64,000 nt of DNA from Thalassotalea sp. 273M-4 (GCF_041410465.1 NZ_CP166961.1:2170001-2234000); one strand, 5' to 3'; counted from the first letter of the stretch, positions 1 through 11,100 are shown. The notes: generated from the sequence alone by a model not told the origin. Numbers and translations are program-made.

Positions 1-2445
1 GACCATTTCATCAAGCGATGGAGTGATCAGGCCTGATAAACCAATTAAGTCAACATTGTGCTCTTTAGCTTGCTGCAATATTTTCTCACAAGAAACCATG
101 ACGCCCAAATCAATCACTTCAAAGTTATTGCATTGCAGTACCACTCCGACAATGTTTTTACCGATGTCATGAACATCACCTTTTACCGTCGCTAATAGCA
201 CTTTACCGTTGGTCTTGGCTTGCGTTTTTTCTGCCTCAATGAAAGGTTGTAAGTGAGCGACCGCTTGCTTCATAACTCGAGCAGATTTCACTACTTGCGG
301 TAAAAACATCTGCCCTTCACCAAATAAGTCCCCGACGATATTCATCCCATCCATTAACGGACCTTCGATAACATCTAACGGCTTATCTGCCGCTAGGCGT
401 GCTAATTCAGTATCTTCAACAATAAATTCGTTAAGGCCCTTAATTAGAGCATATTCAAGACGTTTATTTACGGCTTGCTGTCGCCAGCTTAAGTCAACCT
501 GTGAAGCTTTAGCGGCACCGGTGTCGCGATATTTATCGGCAATAGCCAATAAGCGCTCAGTGGCATCGGGATCAGAATTAAGTACCACATCTTCAACCGC
601 TTTTAATAAATCCCTAGGAATGTCTTTATATATGGCGAGCTGCCCTGCATTGACAATCCCCATATCCATGCCTTGTTTTATGGCATGATAAAGAAACACC
701 GCATGAATCGCCTCTCGTACGGCATTATTACCACGAAAAGAAAACGACACGTTCGACACCCCACCCGAAACCATGGCATAAGGCAGAGTGCTTTTTATGT
801 CTTGAGTCGCTTCAATAAAATCAATGGCATAGTTATTATGCTCTTCAATACCGGTGGCAATAGCAAAAATATTAGGATCGAAAATAATATCTTCCGCTGG
901 AAAGCCTATTTCATCAACCAAAATCCGATAAGCACGCTGACATATTTCCACTTTACGTGCTTTGGTATCGGCTTGACCGACTTCATCAAACGCCATAACG
1001 ATAACTGCGGCGCCATAACGTTTAATGATTTGAGCTTGATCTCGAAATACCTCTTCGCCTTCTTTTAAACTGATTGAATTGACAATACCTTTGCCCTGGA
1101 TACATTTTAGCCCGGCCAATAAAATGTCCCACTTTGAGGAGTCTAACATGATGGGAACTTTGGCGATGTCGGGCTCGGTTGCAATTAAGTTTAAAAAACG
1201 CACCATCGCCGCTTTTGAGTCCAACATCCCCTCATCCATGTTCACATCAATGATTTGGGCCCCGTTATCGACTTGTTGTAATGCGACAGAAATGGCCTGA
1301 TCGTAATTCTCTTCGGTGATCAAACGACGAAAAATAGCGGAACCGGTGACATTGGTGCGTTCACCTACGTTAACAAATAAGCTTTGCTCATTTAGATTAA
1401 GCGCCTCTAACCCCGACAAGCGACACGCGATAGGCTGTTTGATTATTTTTCTAGGTACCATGTTTGCGACTATATCGGCAATGCCTTTGATATGCTCAGG
1501 AGTTGTGCCACAACAGCCACCGACAATATTTAAAAACCCTGATTGAGCCCACTCTTTAATGTGTTCGTTCATTTTTTCAACAGTGAAATCGTATTCACCA
1601 AACGCATTAGGTAAACCGGCATTAGGGTGAGCCGATACCGCAAAGTCACTGATATTGGCCAATTCTTCAACATATTGACGCAGTTCAACCGGTCCGAGCG
1701 CACAATTTAAGCCAAATGAAATGGGATTAGCATGGCGTAAAGAATTGTAAAACGCTTCGGTTGTTTGACCAGAAAGGGTTCGCCCAGATGCATCGGTGAT
1801 GGTACCTGAAATCATAATTGGCAAAGTGATTGATAGCGCCTCAAAAACGTCTTCAATAGCCACAATGGCGGCCTTGGCATTTAACGTATCAAAGATTGTT
1901 TCGACCATAATAATGTCGACCCCACCCTCAATCAACGCTTGGGTCGATTCAATATAGGCATGCTTTAATTGATCAAAGCTGATATTGCGAAAAGCGGGGT
2001 TATTGACATCGGGTGAAATCGAACAAGTGCGGTTTGTTGGACCTAACACCCCAGCAACAAAGCGTGGTTTGTTCGGGTTTAATAACGTGACTTCATCAGC
2101 AACTTGACGAGCAAGCTTGGCCGCGTGAAAATTGATTTCCCTGCTAATGCCTTCCATTTGATAGTCCGCCATCGCAACGGTGGTCGCATTAAAACTATTG
2201 GTTTCAATAATATCGGCACCAGCCAATAAAAATTGGCGATGGATATCGGCGATAAGCTCAGGTTTCGTTAACACCAATAAATCATTGTTGCCTTTTAAAT
2301 CACAGTCCCAGTTTGCAAAACGCTCGCCACGAAAGTCTTGTTCACCAAGCTTATGTTGTTGGATCATGGTACCCATAGCCCCATCAAGCACCAAAATACG
2401 CTGAGATAATTGTTGTTCTAAATACACACTGTTTGCTGATTTCAC
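1..2445 (-). CDS. metH: Cobalamin-dependent methionine synthase MetH (C-terminal part beyond window)
   Basis: MetH transfers a methyl group from methyltetrahydrofolate to homocysteine through cobalamin, the last step of methionine synthesis in the cytoplasm. The frame is open from a GTG at 2445 to the left edge, giving the first 815 residues of a family of about 1,230. The N-terminal homocysteine domain opens with [14 protein letters not shown] and carries the zinc-binding GGCCGT (Cys311-Cys312). The pterin and cap domains follow, and the B12-binding domain has DVHDIGK with the cobalt-ligand His at residue 759, the same number as in E. coli. The reactivation domain lies outside the window. 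The GTG start is chosen because GGA lies 7 bases upstream and the numbering then matches E. coli; an in-frame TTG at 2457 is the alternative. The gene follows metA by 23 bases, so the two are probably cotranscribed. Confidence 0.96.
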   Translation of the reverse strand, partial: MKSANSVYLEQQLSQRILVLDGAMGTMIQQHKLGEQDFRGERFANWDCDLKGNNDLLVLTKPELIADIHRQFLLAGADIIETNSFNATTVAMADYQMEGISREINFHAAKLARQVADEVTLLNPNKPRFVAGVLGPTNRTCSISPDVNNPAFRNISFDQLKHAYIESTQALIEGGVDIIMVETIFDTLNAKAAIVAIEDVFEALSITLPIMISGTITDASGRTLSGQTTEAFYNSLRHANPISFGLNCALGPVELRQYVEELANISDFAVSAHPNAGLPNAFGEYDFTVEKMNEHIKEWAQSGFLNIVGGCCGTTPEHIKGIADIVANMVPRKIIKQPIACRLSGLEALNLNEQSLFVNVGERTNVTGSAIFRRLITEENYDQAISVALQQVDNGAQIIDVNMDEGMLDSKAAMVRFLNLIATEPDIAKVPIMLDSSKWDILLAGLKCIQGKGIVNSISLKEGEEVFRDQAQIIKRYGAAVIVMAFDEVGQADTKARKVEICQRAYRILVDEIGFPAEDIIFDPNIFAIATGIEEHNNYAIDFIEATQDIKSTLPYAMVSGGVSNVSFSFRGNNAVREAIHAVFLYHAIKQGMDMGIVNAGQLAIYKDIPRDLLKAVEDVVLNSDPDATERLLAIADKYRDTGAAKASQVDLSWRQQAVNKRLEYALIKGLNEFIVEDTELARLAADKPLDVIEGPLMDGMNIVGDLFGEGQMFLPQVVKSARVMKQAVAHLQPFIEAEKTQAKTNGKVLLATVKGDVHDIGKNIVGVVLQCNNFEVIDLGVMVSCEKILQQAKEHNVDLIGLSGLITPSLDEMV

Positions 2446-2468
2446 GTTTATGTCCAAAGTTTTATCGG

Positions 2469-3380
2469 TTATTTTTCTAATTGGTATGGGGTGATCTGAT
2501 ACACATAATAATTTAGCCAGTTACTAAACAGTAAACAACCGTGACTGCGCCAAGTATTACTCGGGGTTAACATCGGATCGTCACCGGGGAAGTAATTAAC
2601 CGGTTTTAGTGGCTTCATATCTGATTTCAGATCGCGTAAATACTCATCATGTAAGGTGTTAGCATCGTATTCTGGATGCCCTGTTACAAAGACATGCTTC
2701 TGATCATTGCTCACCACTAAGTAAACCCCTGCTTGTTCTGAGTCAGCTAAAACGTTGAGTTGTGGATGATCCTGATAATCTTTTGCTGGCACATAGCCAT
2801 ATCGAGAATGTGGAACTTTAAACTGCTCGTCAAAACCGCGTGTTAATGGTTCCAGCGCGACCCGAGTGGTGTGCTGATATACACCTGAGAGTTTCTGCTT
2901 ATGTAAACAACGGGTAATGCCATAAAAATGATAAAGCGCCGCGTGGGCCGCCCAACAAGAATACATGGTAGAAGTTACTTGAGCATTGGCCCAATCAAAA
3001 ACTTGTTTGATTTTGTCCCAATAAATCACCTTTTCATAGTCGAGATGGCCAAGAGGCGCGCCAGTGATGATTAAACCGTCGTAACGCTTATGCTTTATGT
3101 CATCAAATAAGCGATAAAAAGTGTCTAAGTGCGCTTTTGGGGTATGTTTAGATTCATTTAAATGTAAGCGAACAAAGTCAATATTGATTTGTAAAGGGGT
3201 GTTAGAAAGCATCCGTAATATTTGGATTTCAGCTTCGATTTTATTTGGCATTAAATTTAAGATGGCCACCTGTAACGGACGGATGTCCTGACTGACAGCA
3301 CGATGCTCTGACATCACAAAGATGTTTTCATTGGCAAGAACAGCCAGTGCGGGCAATTGGTCAGGGATCTTTATTGGCAT
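2469..3380 (-). CDS. metA: Homoserine O-succinyltransferase MetA
   Basis: MetA activates homoserine by O-acylation, the first committed step of methionine synthesis. The 303-residue product is close to the 309 of E. coli. The catalytic residues are visible: Cys142 in YSCWAAH, and His235 and Glu237 in VTGHPEYDA. Residue 111 is Gly (GAPLG), which in this family goes with succinyl-CoA rather than acetyl-CoA preference. The start is set at ATG 3380 (MPIKIPDQ) because family members begin with MPI; in-frame ATG 3389 and TTG 3392 lie just upstream, and none has a good Shine-Dalgarno sequence. It is the first gene of a metA-metH pair and sits behind a MetJ operator. Confidence 0.96.
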   Translation of the reverse strand: MPIKIPDQLPALAVLANENIFVMSEHRAVSQDIRPLQVAILNLMPNKIEAEIQILRMLSNTPLQINIDFVRLHLNESKHTPKAHLDTFYRLFDDIKHKRYDGLIITGAPLGHLDYEKVIYWDKIKQVFDWANAQVTSTMYSCWAAHAALYHFYGITRCLHKQKLSGVYQHTTRVALEPLTRGFDEQFKVPHSRYGYVPAKDYQDHPQLNVLADSEQAGVYLVVSNDQKHVFVTGHPEYDANTLHDEYLRDLKSDMKPLKPVNYFPGDDPMLTPSNTWRSHGCLLFSNWLNYYVYQITPYQLEK

Positions 3381-3410
3381 AATACGCATCAATTACTAGA
3401 GACCATTTTA

Positions 3411-3438
3411 ATACTACTTAATCACCTTGAAATGTCAA
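3411..3438 (-). promoter_or_regulatory. Probable metA promoter (sigma-70 type)
   Basis: On the minus strand a perfect -35 TTGACA (3433-3438) is followed after 16 bases by TAGTAT (3411-3416, 4 of 6 to consensus), about 30 bases before the metA start. The -35 overlaps the last MetJ half-site, which fits repression by occlusion. Confidence 0.65.
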
Positions 3439-3467
3439 CATCTAAACGTATAGACGTCTAGATGTTT
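3436..3467. promoter_or_regulatory. MetJ operator: four tandem 8-bp Met boxes
   Basis: The box at 3452-3459 is the perfect consensus AGACGTCT. It is flanked in exact 8-base register by AAACGTAT (3444-3451, 6 of 8), AGATGTTT (3460-3467, 6 of 8) and CAACATCT (3436-3443, 5 of 8). MetJ with S-adenosylmethionine binds tandem boxes cooperatively. The array overlaps the -35 of the metA promoter and lies in the divergent region shared with the MFS gene. Confidence 0.9.
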
Positions 3468-3637
3468 TAATTCATTACGATGTTTGGTAGCAATATCGCA
3501 ATTTACAGAATCAAAGCTTTTGGTTATGCTAGTTCAAATAATCATCTCGACTAAGCCAAAAAATTGGCCGCAATGGACTCGGCTACGCTCCCCGCAGAAG
3601 CTACGTGTCAATTAAACCTTAAGGAAAGAGAAAAATA

Positions 3638-4891
3638 ATGCAAAGCGACGCTAGCCTAAATCGGCTCAAACAATTTCCTCGCTTGATGTGGGTTGTATTA
3701 TTGGGGTCTTTCTTTACCCGTGGTAGTTATTACATGGTTTGGCCTTTCTTAGCCGTAATTCTATACCAAAAATTTGCTCTGTCAGCGACCGAAGTTGGCT
3801 TGATTTTAACCAACGCCGCTTTGGTCTCGGTTGTAGTTAGCTTCTTAGGAAGCGCCTTGTCAGATAGAATTGGTCGTCGCAAGTTAATTTATTTTAGTGG
3901 TATTTTGTACATAGTATCGTTTTGTCTGCTGGCCAAGGCCGATACCATATTATCCTATGCCATTGTTATTACTCTTTGTTCAATAGCCACCTCATTATGG
4001 CGGCCGCTAATTTCAGCTCTTATTGGCGATATTATTGAGCAACCACAAACTCGTGAATTAGCGATGCAGGCCTTATATTTTATTATTAATGCCGGTTGCG
4101 CAATTGGTCCTATTATTGGTGTGTGGCTTGGTATTACCGCCAAGCAAGAGGGCTTTTACATTACCGCTGTCGCCTTTGCTCTGTTGCTGTTTTTTTTGCA
4201 TTGGGGATTTAAAACCCAGCCCATACTGGAAGCAAAGAAGAACACAAATCACCGTGAACCATGCGAGAGCGCTTTGCAAAATAGCACCATCAAGACGACC
4301 ATGACGGTACTTTTACAAGATCGGTTGTTACAATGCTTGATCCTAGCAAACATCCTATGCATGTTTATCTATGCACAAATGGACACATCTTTGGTGCAAT
4401 ATTTAAGTCGTGCCAAAGTGCCTGAATTATTGACCTTAATTTCATCAATGATTTTTACCAATGCGCTGGTGATTATCAGCAGTCAATTTGTACTGCTGCG
4501 TTTAATGTCAAAGATGACGCTGACCAATCGTATTCAAATCGGCCTAATATTATTATTTATTTCTCAGCTTTGGTTGGCATTTAACCCACTTACTTGGTTT
4601 TGGGGATTTATCGGTGCAATTGTGGTGATGAGCCTAGCAGAAGCCATATTGTTTCCTACGATGAATGTTCATATCGACAGAATTGCCCCGAATCATTTGC
4701 GCGGTGCGTATTTTGGTGCGGCCTCTTTTTATGAATTTGGCTATGCTTTAGCCCCGCTTGGTGGGGGCATTATTCTTGATCTTTTATCTGGTACTTGGTT
4801 ATTTTCCATTGTTGCTGCACTGACCTTATTAGTTATGTATTTGTACAGCATTTTAGAAACACTTTCGCGTGGGCAAGTGGCTTTAGAGTAA
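3638..4891 (+). CDS. MFS transporter (drug-efflux-like)
   Basis: A 417-residue polytopic inner-membrane protein with about 12 hydrophobic segments and the major-facilitator signature motif A between helices 2 and 3 (residues 71-83, GSALSDRIGRRK). This suggests proton-coupled efflux in the drug:H+ antiporter class, but the substrate cannot be read from the sequence. A Shine-Dalgarno AAGGAAAG lies about 10 bases before the ATG. The gene is divergent from metA, with the MetJ operator between them, so methionine control is possible but unproven. Its stop overlaps the end of the convergent NYN gene by 9 bases. Confidence 0.85.
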   Translation: MQSDASLNRLKQFPRLMWVVLLGSFFTRGSYYMVWPFLAVILYQKFALSATEVGLILTNAALVSVVVSFLGSALSDRIGRRKLIYFSGILYIVSFCLLAKADTILSYAIVITLCSIATSLWRPLISALIGDIIEQPQTRELAMQALYFIINAGCAIGPIIGVWLGITAKQEGFYITAVAFALLLFFLHWGFKTQPILEAKKNTNHREPCESALQNSTIKTTMTVLLQDRLLQCLILANILCMFIYAQMDTSLVQYLSRAKVPELLTLISSMIFTNALVIISSQFVLLRLMSKMTLTNRIQIGLILLFISQLWLAFNPLTWFWGFIGAIVVMSLAEAILFPTMNVHIDRIAPNHLRGAYFGAASFYEFGYALAPLGGGIILDLLSGTWLFSIVAALTLLVMYLYSILETLSRGQVALE

Positions 4892-5356
4892 TAAATCAGG
4901 CCCTATCGGCTGGTATTCATCTACCGATGCAATTAACGACGCTGCCGTTAACGTTGCAACCGAAAAGACCTGGGTGGTGATCCCCTTGTTATCGCGTAAG
5001 TGATGCATTAAACAATCAAAATCGCCATCACCTGAGAGTAAAATGACTTTATCTACTTTGGCGCTCGCTTCAATCGCATCAATGGTGATCCCAACATCCC
5101 AATCGCCCTTGGCACTGCCATCTTGACGTTGAATATAGGGTTTTAATTTCACCTCAAAGCCGATGTGCTTTAAGGCTTGCTGAAACTTATGCTGCCCATC
5201 ATTTGCACTGGCAATCGCATACGCGTTGGCAATCACTACTTCATGTTGATTTATCATGTATTGCCAGAAGCGACGATAATTAAACGCTCGCCCATAAGCA
5301 TCTCTTGTTGTGTAGTAGATGTTTTGTACATCGACCAAAATTGCCACTAAAGCCAT
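4883..5356 (-). CDS. NYN-domain (LabA/DUF88-like) putative ribonuclease
   Basis: A compact 157-residue soluble protein that is a single NYN (PIN-like) nuclease domain. The acidic metal-binding positions typical of the fold are visible: VDVQN (Asp9), GDWDVG (Asp85, Asp87) and SGDGDF (Asp110, Asp112). Family members such as LabA and bacterial DUF88 proteins are thought to be metal-dependent RNases, and the true substrate is unknown. It runs tail-to-tail into the MFS gene and head-to-head against dbpA, whose start lies only 74 bases away, so the two promoters share a very short region. Assignment to the family is firm; activity is inferred. Confidence 0.85.
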   Translation of the reverse strand: MALVAILVDVQNIYYTTRDAYGRAFNYRRFWQYMINQHEVVIANAYAIASANDGQHKFQQALKHIGFEVKLKPYIQRQDGSAKGDWDVGITIDAIEASAKVDKVILLSGDGDFDCLMHHLRDNKGITTQVFSVATLTAASLIASVDEYQPIGPDLLL

Positions 5357-5430
5357 ACACTTGTCTATATCCCATTTCTATTAACTGCTACAATAAGCCT
5401 TCATCATACTTATTAATTCAGGTCATTACA

Positions 5431-6813
5431 TTGCCTTCACACGACTTTTCTTCACTTGCCCTTAAAAAAGCTCTTGCAGATAACCTAAAAACCCTCGGCT
5501 TTGACGCCATGACAGACATACAGGCAAAGAGCTTGCCACTGATCCTCGAAGGCAAAGATCTCATTGCCCAAGGGAAAACGGGTTCCGGTAAGACCGCAGC
5601 TTTTGGCTTGGGCTTATTGCACCACCTTGACGTTAAAAAATTTCGTATTCAATCGTTAGTCTTATGTCCAACTCGTGAACTTGCTGATCAAGTGGCTAAA
5701 GAGATCCGAAATTTAGCGCGAGGTATTCACAACATAAAAGTATTAACCCTTTGTGGTGGCGTACCTGTTGGCCCTCAAATTGGCTCGCTTGAACACGGTG
5801 CCCATATTATTGTTGGCACCCCAGGAAGAATTGAAGATCACTTAAGTAAAGGTCGATTAGATTTGCAACATCTTAATACTTTAGTGTTAGATGAAGCAGA
5901 TCGAATGCTAGAAATGGGTTTTATGGATGCCCTTGATGCTATTGTTCATCATTGTCCAGACTCTCGCCAAACCTTGTTATTTAGTGCTACGTTTCCAGAG
6001 CAAATAAACAAAATCAGTGCGAGCATTTTAAAAAATCCACAGCATGTAAAAGTCACTTCGATACATCAAGAAAGCGCGATCGCGCAAAGCTTTTATCATG
6101 TCAATGATGAAGCGCACCGCCAAGATGCCCTGCATAGGTTACTATTGTCTTTTGCCCCGACCTCAACCATCGTGTTTTGTAATACTAAACGCGCTGTGCA
6201 AGCGGTCAATGACAAACTTTTAGCCGCCGGCTTTAGCTCTTTGGCCTTACATGGCGATTTGGATCAGCGTGAACGTAATGAAGTTTTAGTCAAGTTTACC
6301 AATAACAGCTCGTTGATTTTGGTCGCAACCGATGTGGCGGCAAGAGGTCTAGATATTGACGAATTAGATGCCGTCATTAACTTTGATATAACCCCAGATC
6401 CCGAAGTTCATGTGCACCGTATTGGTCGCACGGGTCGCGCTGGCGCAAACGGCATCGCCTGTTCCATTTTTACCGATCAAGACTATGGTCGCTTGGGTCG
6501 CATAGAAAGCTACCAGAATATGGTAGTCGAACCTCAGCAAGTCCCCGAGCAATCGATCTTAAGTCAACAACCGCTTAAACCTAAAATGACAACATTACAG
6601 ATTGACGGTGGTAAAAAGCAAAAAGTACGCCCTGGCGATATCGTTGGCGCATTAACCGGCAACAACGGCATTAATGGCACTCAAATTGGTAAGATCCACG
6701 TTTTTGATATGAAAGCCTATGTCGCGGTTGAGAGCAAGGTGGTTAAAACCGCATTAAGAAAAGTCAGTGAAGGTAAACTCAAAGGTAAGAACTTTCGCAT
6801 TAGAGCAATTTAA
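5431..6813 (+). CDS. dbpA: ATP-dependent RNA helicase DbpA
   Basis: DbpA is a DEAD-box helicase that acts on hairpin 92 of 23S rRNA during 50S assembly. The protein shows the Q motif, AQGKTGSGKT (about residues 47-55), PTRELADQV, LDEADRMLEMGF, SATFP, ATDVAARGLD and HRIGRTGRAG, then a C-terminal RNA-binding domain with IDGGKKQKVRPGD, which is specific to DbpA. The frame is open further upstream to an ATG at 5305, but family homology begins near residue 43 of that reading. TTG 5431 has AGG 8 bases upstream and gives 460 residues (E. coli 457), so TTG is taken as the start. A hairpin terminator follows. Confidence 0.95.
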   Translation: MPSHDFSSLALKKALADNLKTLGFDAMTDIQAKSLPLILEGKDLIAQGKTGSGKTAAFGLGLLHHLDVKKFRIQSLVLCPTRELADQVAKEIRNLARGIHNIKVLTLCGGVPVGPQIGSLEHGAHIIVGTPGRIEDHLSKGRLDLQHLNTLVLDEADRMLEMGFMDALDAIVHHCPDSRQTLLFSATFPEQINKISASILKNPQHVKVTSIHQESAIAQSFYHVNDEAHRQDALHRLLLSFAPTSTIVFCNTKRAVQAVNDKLLAAGFSSLALHGDLDQRERNEVLVKFTNNSSLILVATDVAARGLDIDELDAVINFDITPDPEVHVHRIGRTGRAGANGIACSIFTDQDYGRLGRIESYQNMVVEPQQVPEQSILSQQPLKPKMTTLQIDGGKKQKVRPGDIVGALTGNNGINGTQIGKIHVFDMKAYVAVESKVVKTALRKVSEGKLKGKNFRIRAI

Positions 6814-6857
6814 CCCAGTAACTAATCTCTAGGCGATTTATCGTTAATCGGGTAAAC

Positions 6858-6887
6858 AAAAACAGACGCAATAGCGTCTGTTTTTTT
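6858..6887. terminator. Bidirectional terminator between dbpA and recA
   Basis: A perfect 9-bp stem AACAGACGC/GCGTCTGTT (6861-6869 and 6874-6882) has an AATA loop. A run of A precedes it and a run of T follows it, so it can serve both convergent genes. Confidence 0.9.
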
Positions 6888-6909
6888 ATCTATTAATGTG
6901 ATTTAAAAA

Positions 6910-7944
6910 CTATTCTACATCAACAGGTGCTTGTTCTGCTTCAGCTTCAACCTTGGCAGTGGTTAATAACAAAGAACGCAATTTACCATCAAGGTCTTTC
7001 ACCATGTCAGGATGTTCTGCAAGGTATTTAGTCGCATTCGCTTTACCTTGGCCTATACGTTCACCATTACAGCTATACCATGCACCGGCTTTTTCAACCA
7101 TCTTATGCTTCACACCTAGGTCAATTAATTCACCTAAGCTGTTAATGCCAGTGCCATATAGAATTTGAAATTCGGCTTGTTTAAATGGTGGTGCGATTTT
7201 ATTTTTAACCACTTTCACTCGAGTTTCGTTACCCGTAATTTCATCGCCTTCTTTAACGGCGCCAATACGACGAATATCAAGGCGAACTGAGGCGTAGAAT
7301 TTAAGTGCATTACCACCCGTGGTTGTCTCAGGGTTACCAAACATCACACCAATTTTCATACGAATTTGGTTGATGAAAATAAGCATGGTATTGGTTTGTT
7401 TTAAATTAGCGGTCAATTTACGCATTGCTTGAGACAGCATACGGGCTTGTAGACCCATGTGGCTATCCCCCATGTCACCTTCAATTTCAGCTTTTGGGGT
7501 AAGTGCTGCAACAGAGTCAACCACAATCACGTCAACCGCACCCGAGCGACTTAACATATCTACGATTTCAAGTGCTTGTTCCCCAGTATCAGGTTGAGAA
7601 ACCAATAATTCGTTAATATCTACACCAAGCTTTTCGGCGTAGATAGGGTCTAGAGCATGCTCAGCATCAACAAACGCACATACCTTACCGTTGCGTTGTG
7701 CTTCTGCAATAACTTCAAGTGTTAAGGTTGTTTTACCACTTGACTCAGGACCGTAGATTTCAACAACACGACCCATAGGTAAGCCACCTGCTCCAAGTGC
7801 TACGTCAAGAGCTAAAGAACCGGTAGAGATGGTTTCAACGTCCATGCTGCGGTTATCACCTAACTTCATAATTGAACCTTTACCAAATTGGCGCTCAATT
7901 TGTCCTAAGGCTGCTGATAACGCTTTTTCTTTATTTGCGTCCAT
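6910..7944 (-). CDS. recA: Recombinase RecA
   Basis: RecA forms filaments on single-stranded DNA, drives strand exchange and stimulates LexA self-cleavage. The 344-residue protein has Walker A GPESSGKT (65-72), the Walker B strand with [10 protein letters not shown], the L1/L2 loop region with GNPETTTGG, and a C-terminus rich in acidic residues. The start at ATG 7944 (MDANKEKAL) has GGAG 6-7 bases upstream; an in-frame TTG at 7956 lies within that Shine-Dalgarno region and is rejected. No recX follows, since dbpA is convergent, and no cinA precedes. Regulation is by LexA (site at 7995-8010). Confidence 0.98.
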   Translation of the reverse strand: MDANKEKALSAALGQIERQFGKGSIMKLGDNRSMDVETISTGSLALDVALGAGGLPMGRVVEIYGPESSGKTTLTLEVIAEAQRNGKVCAFVDAEHALDPIYAEKLGVDINELLVSQPDTGEQALEIVDMLSRSGAVDVIVVDSVAALTPKAEIEGDMGDSHMGLQARMLSQAMRKLTANLKQTNTMLIFINQIRMKIGVMFGNPETTTGGNALKFYASVRLDIRRIGAVKEGDEITGNETRVKVVKNKIAPPFKQAEFQILYGTGINSLGELIDLGVKHKMVEKAGAWYSCNGERIGQGKANATKYLAEHPDMVKDLDGKLRSLLLTTAKVEAEAEQAPVDVE

Positions 7945-7988
7945 TAAAAACTCCAAAAAATTTGATCTGATGTCGTGTTAATAAGGCC

Positions 7989-8016
7989 AGTATACTGTAT
8001 AATCGTACAGTATCAA
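7989..8016 (-). promoter_or_regulatory. recA sigma-70 promoter
   Basis: On the minus strand TTGATA (8011-8016) is followed by a 16-base spacer and TATACT (7989-7994). The LexA box fills the spacer exactly. Confidence 0.85.
7995..8010. promoter_or_regulatory. LexA (SOS) box of recA
   Basis: CTGTATAATCGTACAG matches the CTGT-N8-ACAG consensus with intact half-sites. It lies between the -35 and -10 of the recA promoter, so bound LexA would block RNA polymerase until the SOS response. Confidence 0.93.
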
Positions 8017-8367
8017 CTGTTTTTTTGCTGGATAATAAAATCAAGTTAAAAAAACCAATTTAAACCATTGTTTTATAACCAATATTTATTTTTTATTTTG
8101 TTTTCCATAGTCTGATTTGATTGTTTTAACCAGTACTTTGAACAGTATTTAAAGTTTTGTAAAACAGCCATGCTTTATCGTAATTAGAAAAGGTTATACT
8201 AACAATTTACTGGTCAATGATGTTATCATTTTACCATTAAAATAACCTTGGGCAATGGCAATTTTTATTCGCTAAAAATCATTAAAAAAAAGCGGTAATT
8301 ATTCAACAATAAGAATACCTTAACCATTTTCAGTCCCAATAATGACAATAGAGACATAAAAAATAGC
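8017..8367. other. recA-mutS divergent intergenic region
   Basis: About 350 AT-rich bases between the recA promoter and mutS. No conserved ORF, RNA gene or convincing hairpin is visible, and no clear mutS promoter could be chosen. Confidence 0.5.
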
Positions 8368-10932
8368 ATGAGCACGGATCCGTATTCACAGACCAACCAT
8401 ACGCCGATGATGCGCCAATATCTAAAAATAAAGGCCGAATTTAAACACATCTTACTGTTTTATCGGATGGGAGATTTTTATGAGTTATTCTATGATGATG
8501 CGAAAAAAGCCGCTGATTTACTCGATATATCATTAACCGCACGGGGGAAATCGGGTGGCAACGCAATTCCAATGGCTGGCGTTCCTTATCATGCCGTTGA
8601 AAATTACTTAGCTCGCCTAGTACAAATGGGCGAATCCGTTGCAATATGTGAACAAATTGGCGATCCCGCAACCAGCAAGGGGCCGGTAGAGCGAAAAGTC
8701 GTTCGAATAGTAACCCCTGGTACCGTTTCAGATGAAGCGTTATTAGAAGATAAACAAGATAATCTATTGGTTGCGTTGTACCATCAAAAAGATAAATTTG
8801 GTATTGCTTACTTAGACATGAGCAGTGGTCGCTTTGTCATTTGTGAGCCTAACACCGAAGAGCAAGTCCAAGCTGAATTACAACGCTTAAACCCTGCCGA
8901 ATTATTATACCCAGAGTCGTTTGAATACCAGCATCTAACCCAAGCATATAAAGGCACACGACGTCGACCTGATTGGGAGTTTGAATATTCAAGTGCCCAC
9001 TCAATATTAACCAAACAATTTAATACCAAAGAGCTAAAGGGGTTTGGTATTACCGACCAATATCAGGGGATTTGTGCAGCCGGTTGCTTAATACAATATG
9101 TACAAGATACCCAACGTACCGCCTTACCTCACATTCGAAGCATTAAATGTGAGCATTATGCCAATGGCGTTATCTTAGATGCCGCAACCCGAAGAAATTT
9201 AGAGTTAACGCAAAATTTAACGGGTGGCATTGAGAACACGTTAGCTTCGGTATTAGATAAGACGGCATCAGCGATGGGCTCGAGGCTCTTAAAGCGGTGG
9301 TTACATTTTCCTTTAAGAGATGTTAAAGCATTAACCAATCGTCAAAATGCGATCAGCGCCATTATCGATGACGATATTAACGACGAGTTACACCAAATTA
9401 TTAAAGCCATTGGTGACATAGAACGGATCATTGCGCGCATCGCTCTTCGCAGCGCTCGACCAAGGGACTTTGCGCGCTTACGAAATGCTTTACAACAACT
9501 GCCAGCATTGCATCATTTACTGAATGAAACCGAGCAAGAATACATTGTACAATTGGCTAAGCTTTGTCGCCCAATTGACGATCTTGCCACCTTATTAACA
9601 AAAGCCATTATTGACAACCCTCCGGTGCTTATTCGTGACGGCGGCGTTATTGCACCAGGTTATCATGAAGAATTAGATGAACTTAGAAATCTTAGCCAAG
9701 GCGCGACTCATTTCTTAAATGAATTGGAACAACGAGAGCGTGAACGCACGGGTATTTCGACCCTAAAAGTTGGTTACAACAAGGTCCATGGCTTTTATAT
9801 TGAAATCAGTCGAAACGCATCTGATACAGTGCCGACAGAGTATATCCGACGTCAAACGCTAAAAAATAATGAGCGTTTTATTACCGAAGAATTAAAACAA
9901 CATGAAGAAAAAGTGCTGTCTGCTCAAGGACGCTTTTTGGCTTTAGAAAAACGTTTGTATGATGAGTTATTTGATCACTTATCACCTTACATTACACAGT
10001 TACAAGCATGCTCTGAAGCTATTTCGAGCCTAGATGTGCTTAACTGTTTTGCTGAACGAGCATTGAGTTTAAATTATCAGCGCCCAGAATTCAGTCTTAA
10101 AAGTGGTATTCAAATCAATGCTGGTCGACATCCGGTGGTTGAGCAAGTTACGGAAGGTGCCTTTATTGCCAACCCAGTTGAGTTATCAGACAAGCGCCGA
10201 ATGTTGATCATCACAGGTCCCAACATGGGCGGTAAATCAACCTATATGCGTCAAACGGCGTTAATCGTATTAATGGCACATGTTGGCTGTTTTGTACCTG
10301 CTGATTCGGCAAAAATTGGCATCGTTGATCGTATTTTTACTCGCATCGGTGCTTCTGATGATTTGGCCAGTGGCCGTTCAACGTTTATGGTCGAGATGAC
10401 CGAGACCGCTAATATACTGCATAATGCGACGGAGCAATCACTGGTTTTACTCGATGAAATTGGTCGTGGCACCAGTACGTATGATGGTTTATCTCTAGCT
10501 TGGGCTTGTGCCGAGTTTTTGGCCAGTAAAACCAAAGCATATACCTTATTTGCCAGCCATTATTTTGAACTTACCGAGCTTGCTGAACAGCTTGATGGTT
10601 TAGCTAACGTTCACCTTGATGCAATTGAACATGATGATTCGATTGTCTTTATGCATGCGGTACAAGAAGGGGCAGCAAGTAAAAGCTTTGGTTTGCAAGT
10701 AGCACAATTAGCGGGGGTGCCCAAACCGGTTATTATGCGAGCAAAACAACGCTTATCTGAGCTCGAAAAACATCAAGCTGCAACCATAGTCGATACTTCA
10801 CAGCCTGCTACGCAATTAGACTTTTTACACGAAGAGCATGCCGTTGTGAGCTCGTTAAAAGCAATTGATGAAAATGATTTAACGGCAAAGCAAGCATTGG
10901 ATTTAATTTTTGAATTAAAGAAACTAATCTAG
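8368..10932 (+). CDS. mutS: DNA mismatch repair protein MutS
   Basis: MutS recognises mismatches and small loops, then recruits MutL in an ATP-dependent way. The 854-residue length equals that of E. coli (853). The N-terminal mismatch-binding domain has the Phe-x-Glu wedge in GDFYELF (Phe37, Glu39). The core and clamp domains follow, then the ATPase with Walker [10 protein letters not shown] (617-625), Walker [14 protein letters not shown] and the SHYFEL switch, and a short C-terminal oligomerisation tail. Only a weak ribosome binding site precedes the ATG. It is divergent from recA and convergent with rpoS; the classical enterobacterial mutS-rpoS proximity is kept. Confidence 0.98.
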   Translation: MSTDPYSQTNHTPMMRQYLKIKAEFKHILLFYRMGDFYELFYDDAKKAADLLDISLTARGKSGGNAIPMAGVPYHAVENYLARLVQMGESVAICEQIGDPATSKGPVERKVVRIVTPGTVSDEALLEDKQDNLLVALYHQKDKFGIAYLDMSSGRFVICEPNTEEQVQAELQRLNPAELLYPESFEYQHLTQAYKGTRRRPDWEFEYSSAHSILTKQFNTKELKGFGITDQYQGICAAGCLIQYVQDTQRTALPHIRSIKCEHYANGVILDAATRRNLELTQNLTGGIENTLASVLDKTASAMGSRLLKRWLHFPLRDVKALTNRQNAISAIIDDDINDELHQIIKAIGDIERIIARIALRSARPRDFARLRNALQQLPALHHLLNETEQEYIVQLAKLCRPIDDLATLLTKAIIDNPPVLIRDGGVIAPGYHEELDELRNLSQGATHFLNELEQRERERTGISTLKVGYNKVHGFYIEISRNASDTVPTEYIRRQTLKNNERFITEELKQHEEKVLSAQGRFLALEKRLYDELFDHLSPYITQLQACSEAISSLDVLNCFAERALSLNYQRPEFSLKSGIQINAGRHPVVEQVTEGAFIANPVELSDKRRMLIITGPNMGGKSTYMRQTALIVLMAHVGCFVPADSAKIGIVDRIFTRIGASDDLASGRSTFMVEMTETANILHNATEQSLVLLDEIGRGTSTYDGLSLAWACAEFLASKTKAYTLFASHYFELTELAEQLDGLANVHLDAIEHDDSIVFMHAVQEGAASKSFGLQVAQLAGVPKPVIMRAKQRLSELEKHQAATIVDTSQPATQLDFLHEEHAVVSSLKAIDENDLTAKQALDLIFELKKLI

Positions 10933-11100
10933 GCGTATACAATTTTACTAGGTTTTGCCCACTCAGCAAAAATGTGAAAAGGTAAAGATTAAATATTTTT
11001 GATTAGGGTTTAATGGCAGACTCTAGTGAGACCTTTGTCAAAATCAATAAGGCAGAATAAAAAACCTTTAACACTCGCCCTTAAAAAAATTACAGCGACA

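Noticed and set aside
673..2404. Several plus-strand open frames of 73-131 codons over 0.6-2.4 kb
   Set aside because: They lie antisense to metH, whose reading is continuous and has catalytic motifs on the minus strand.
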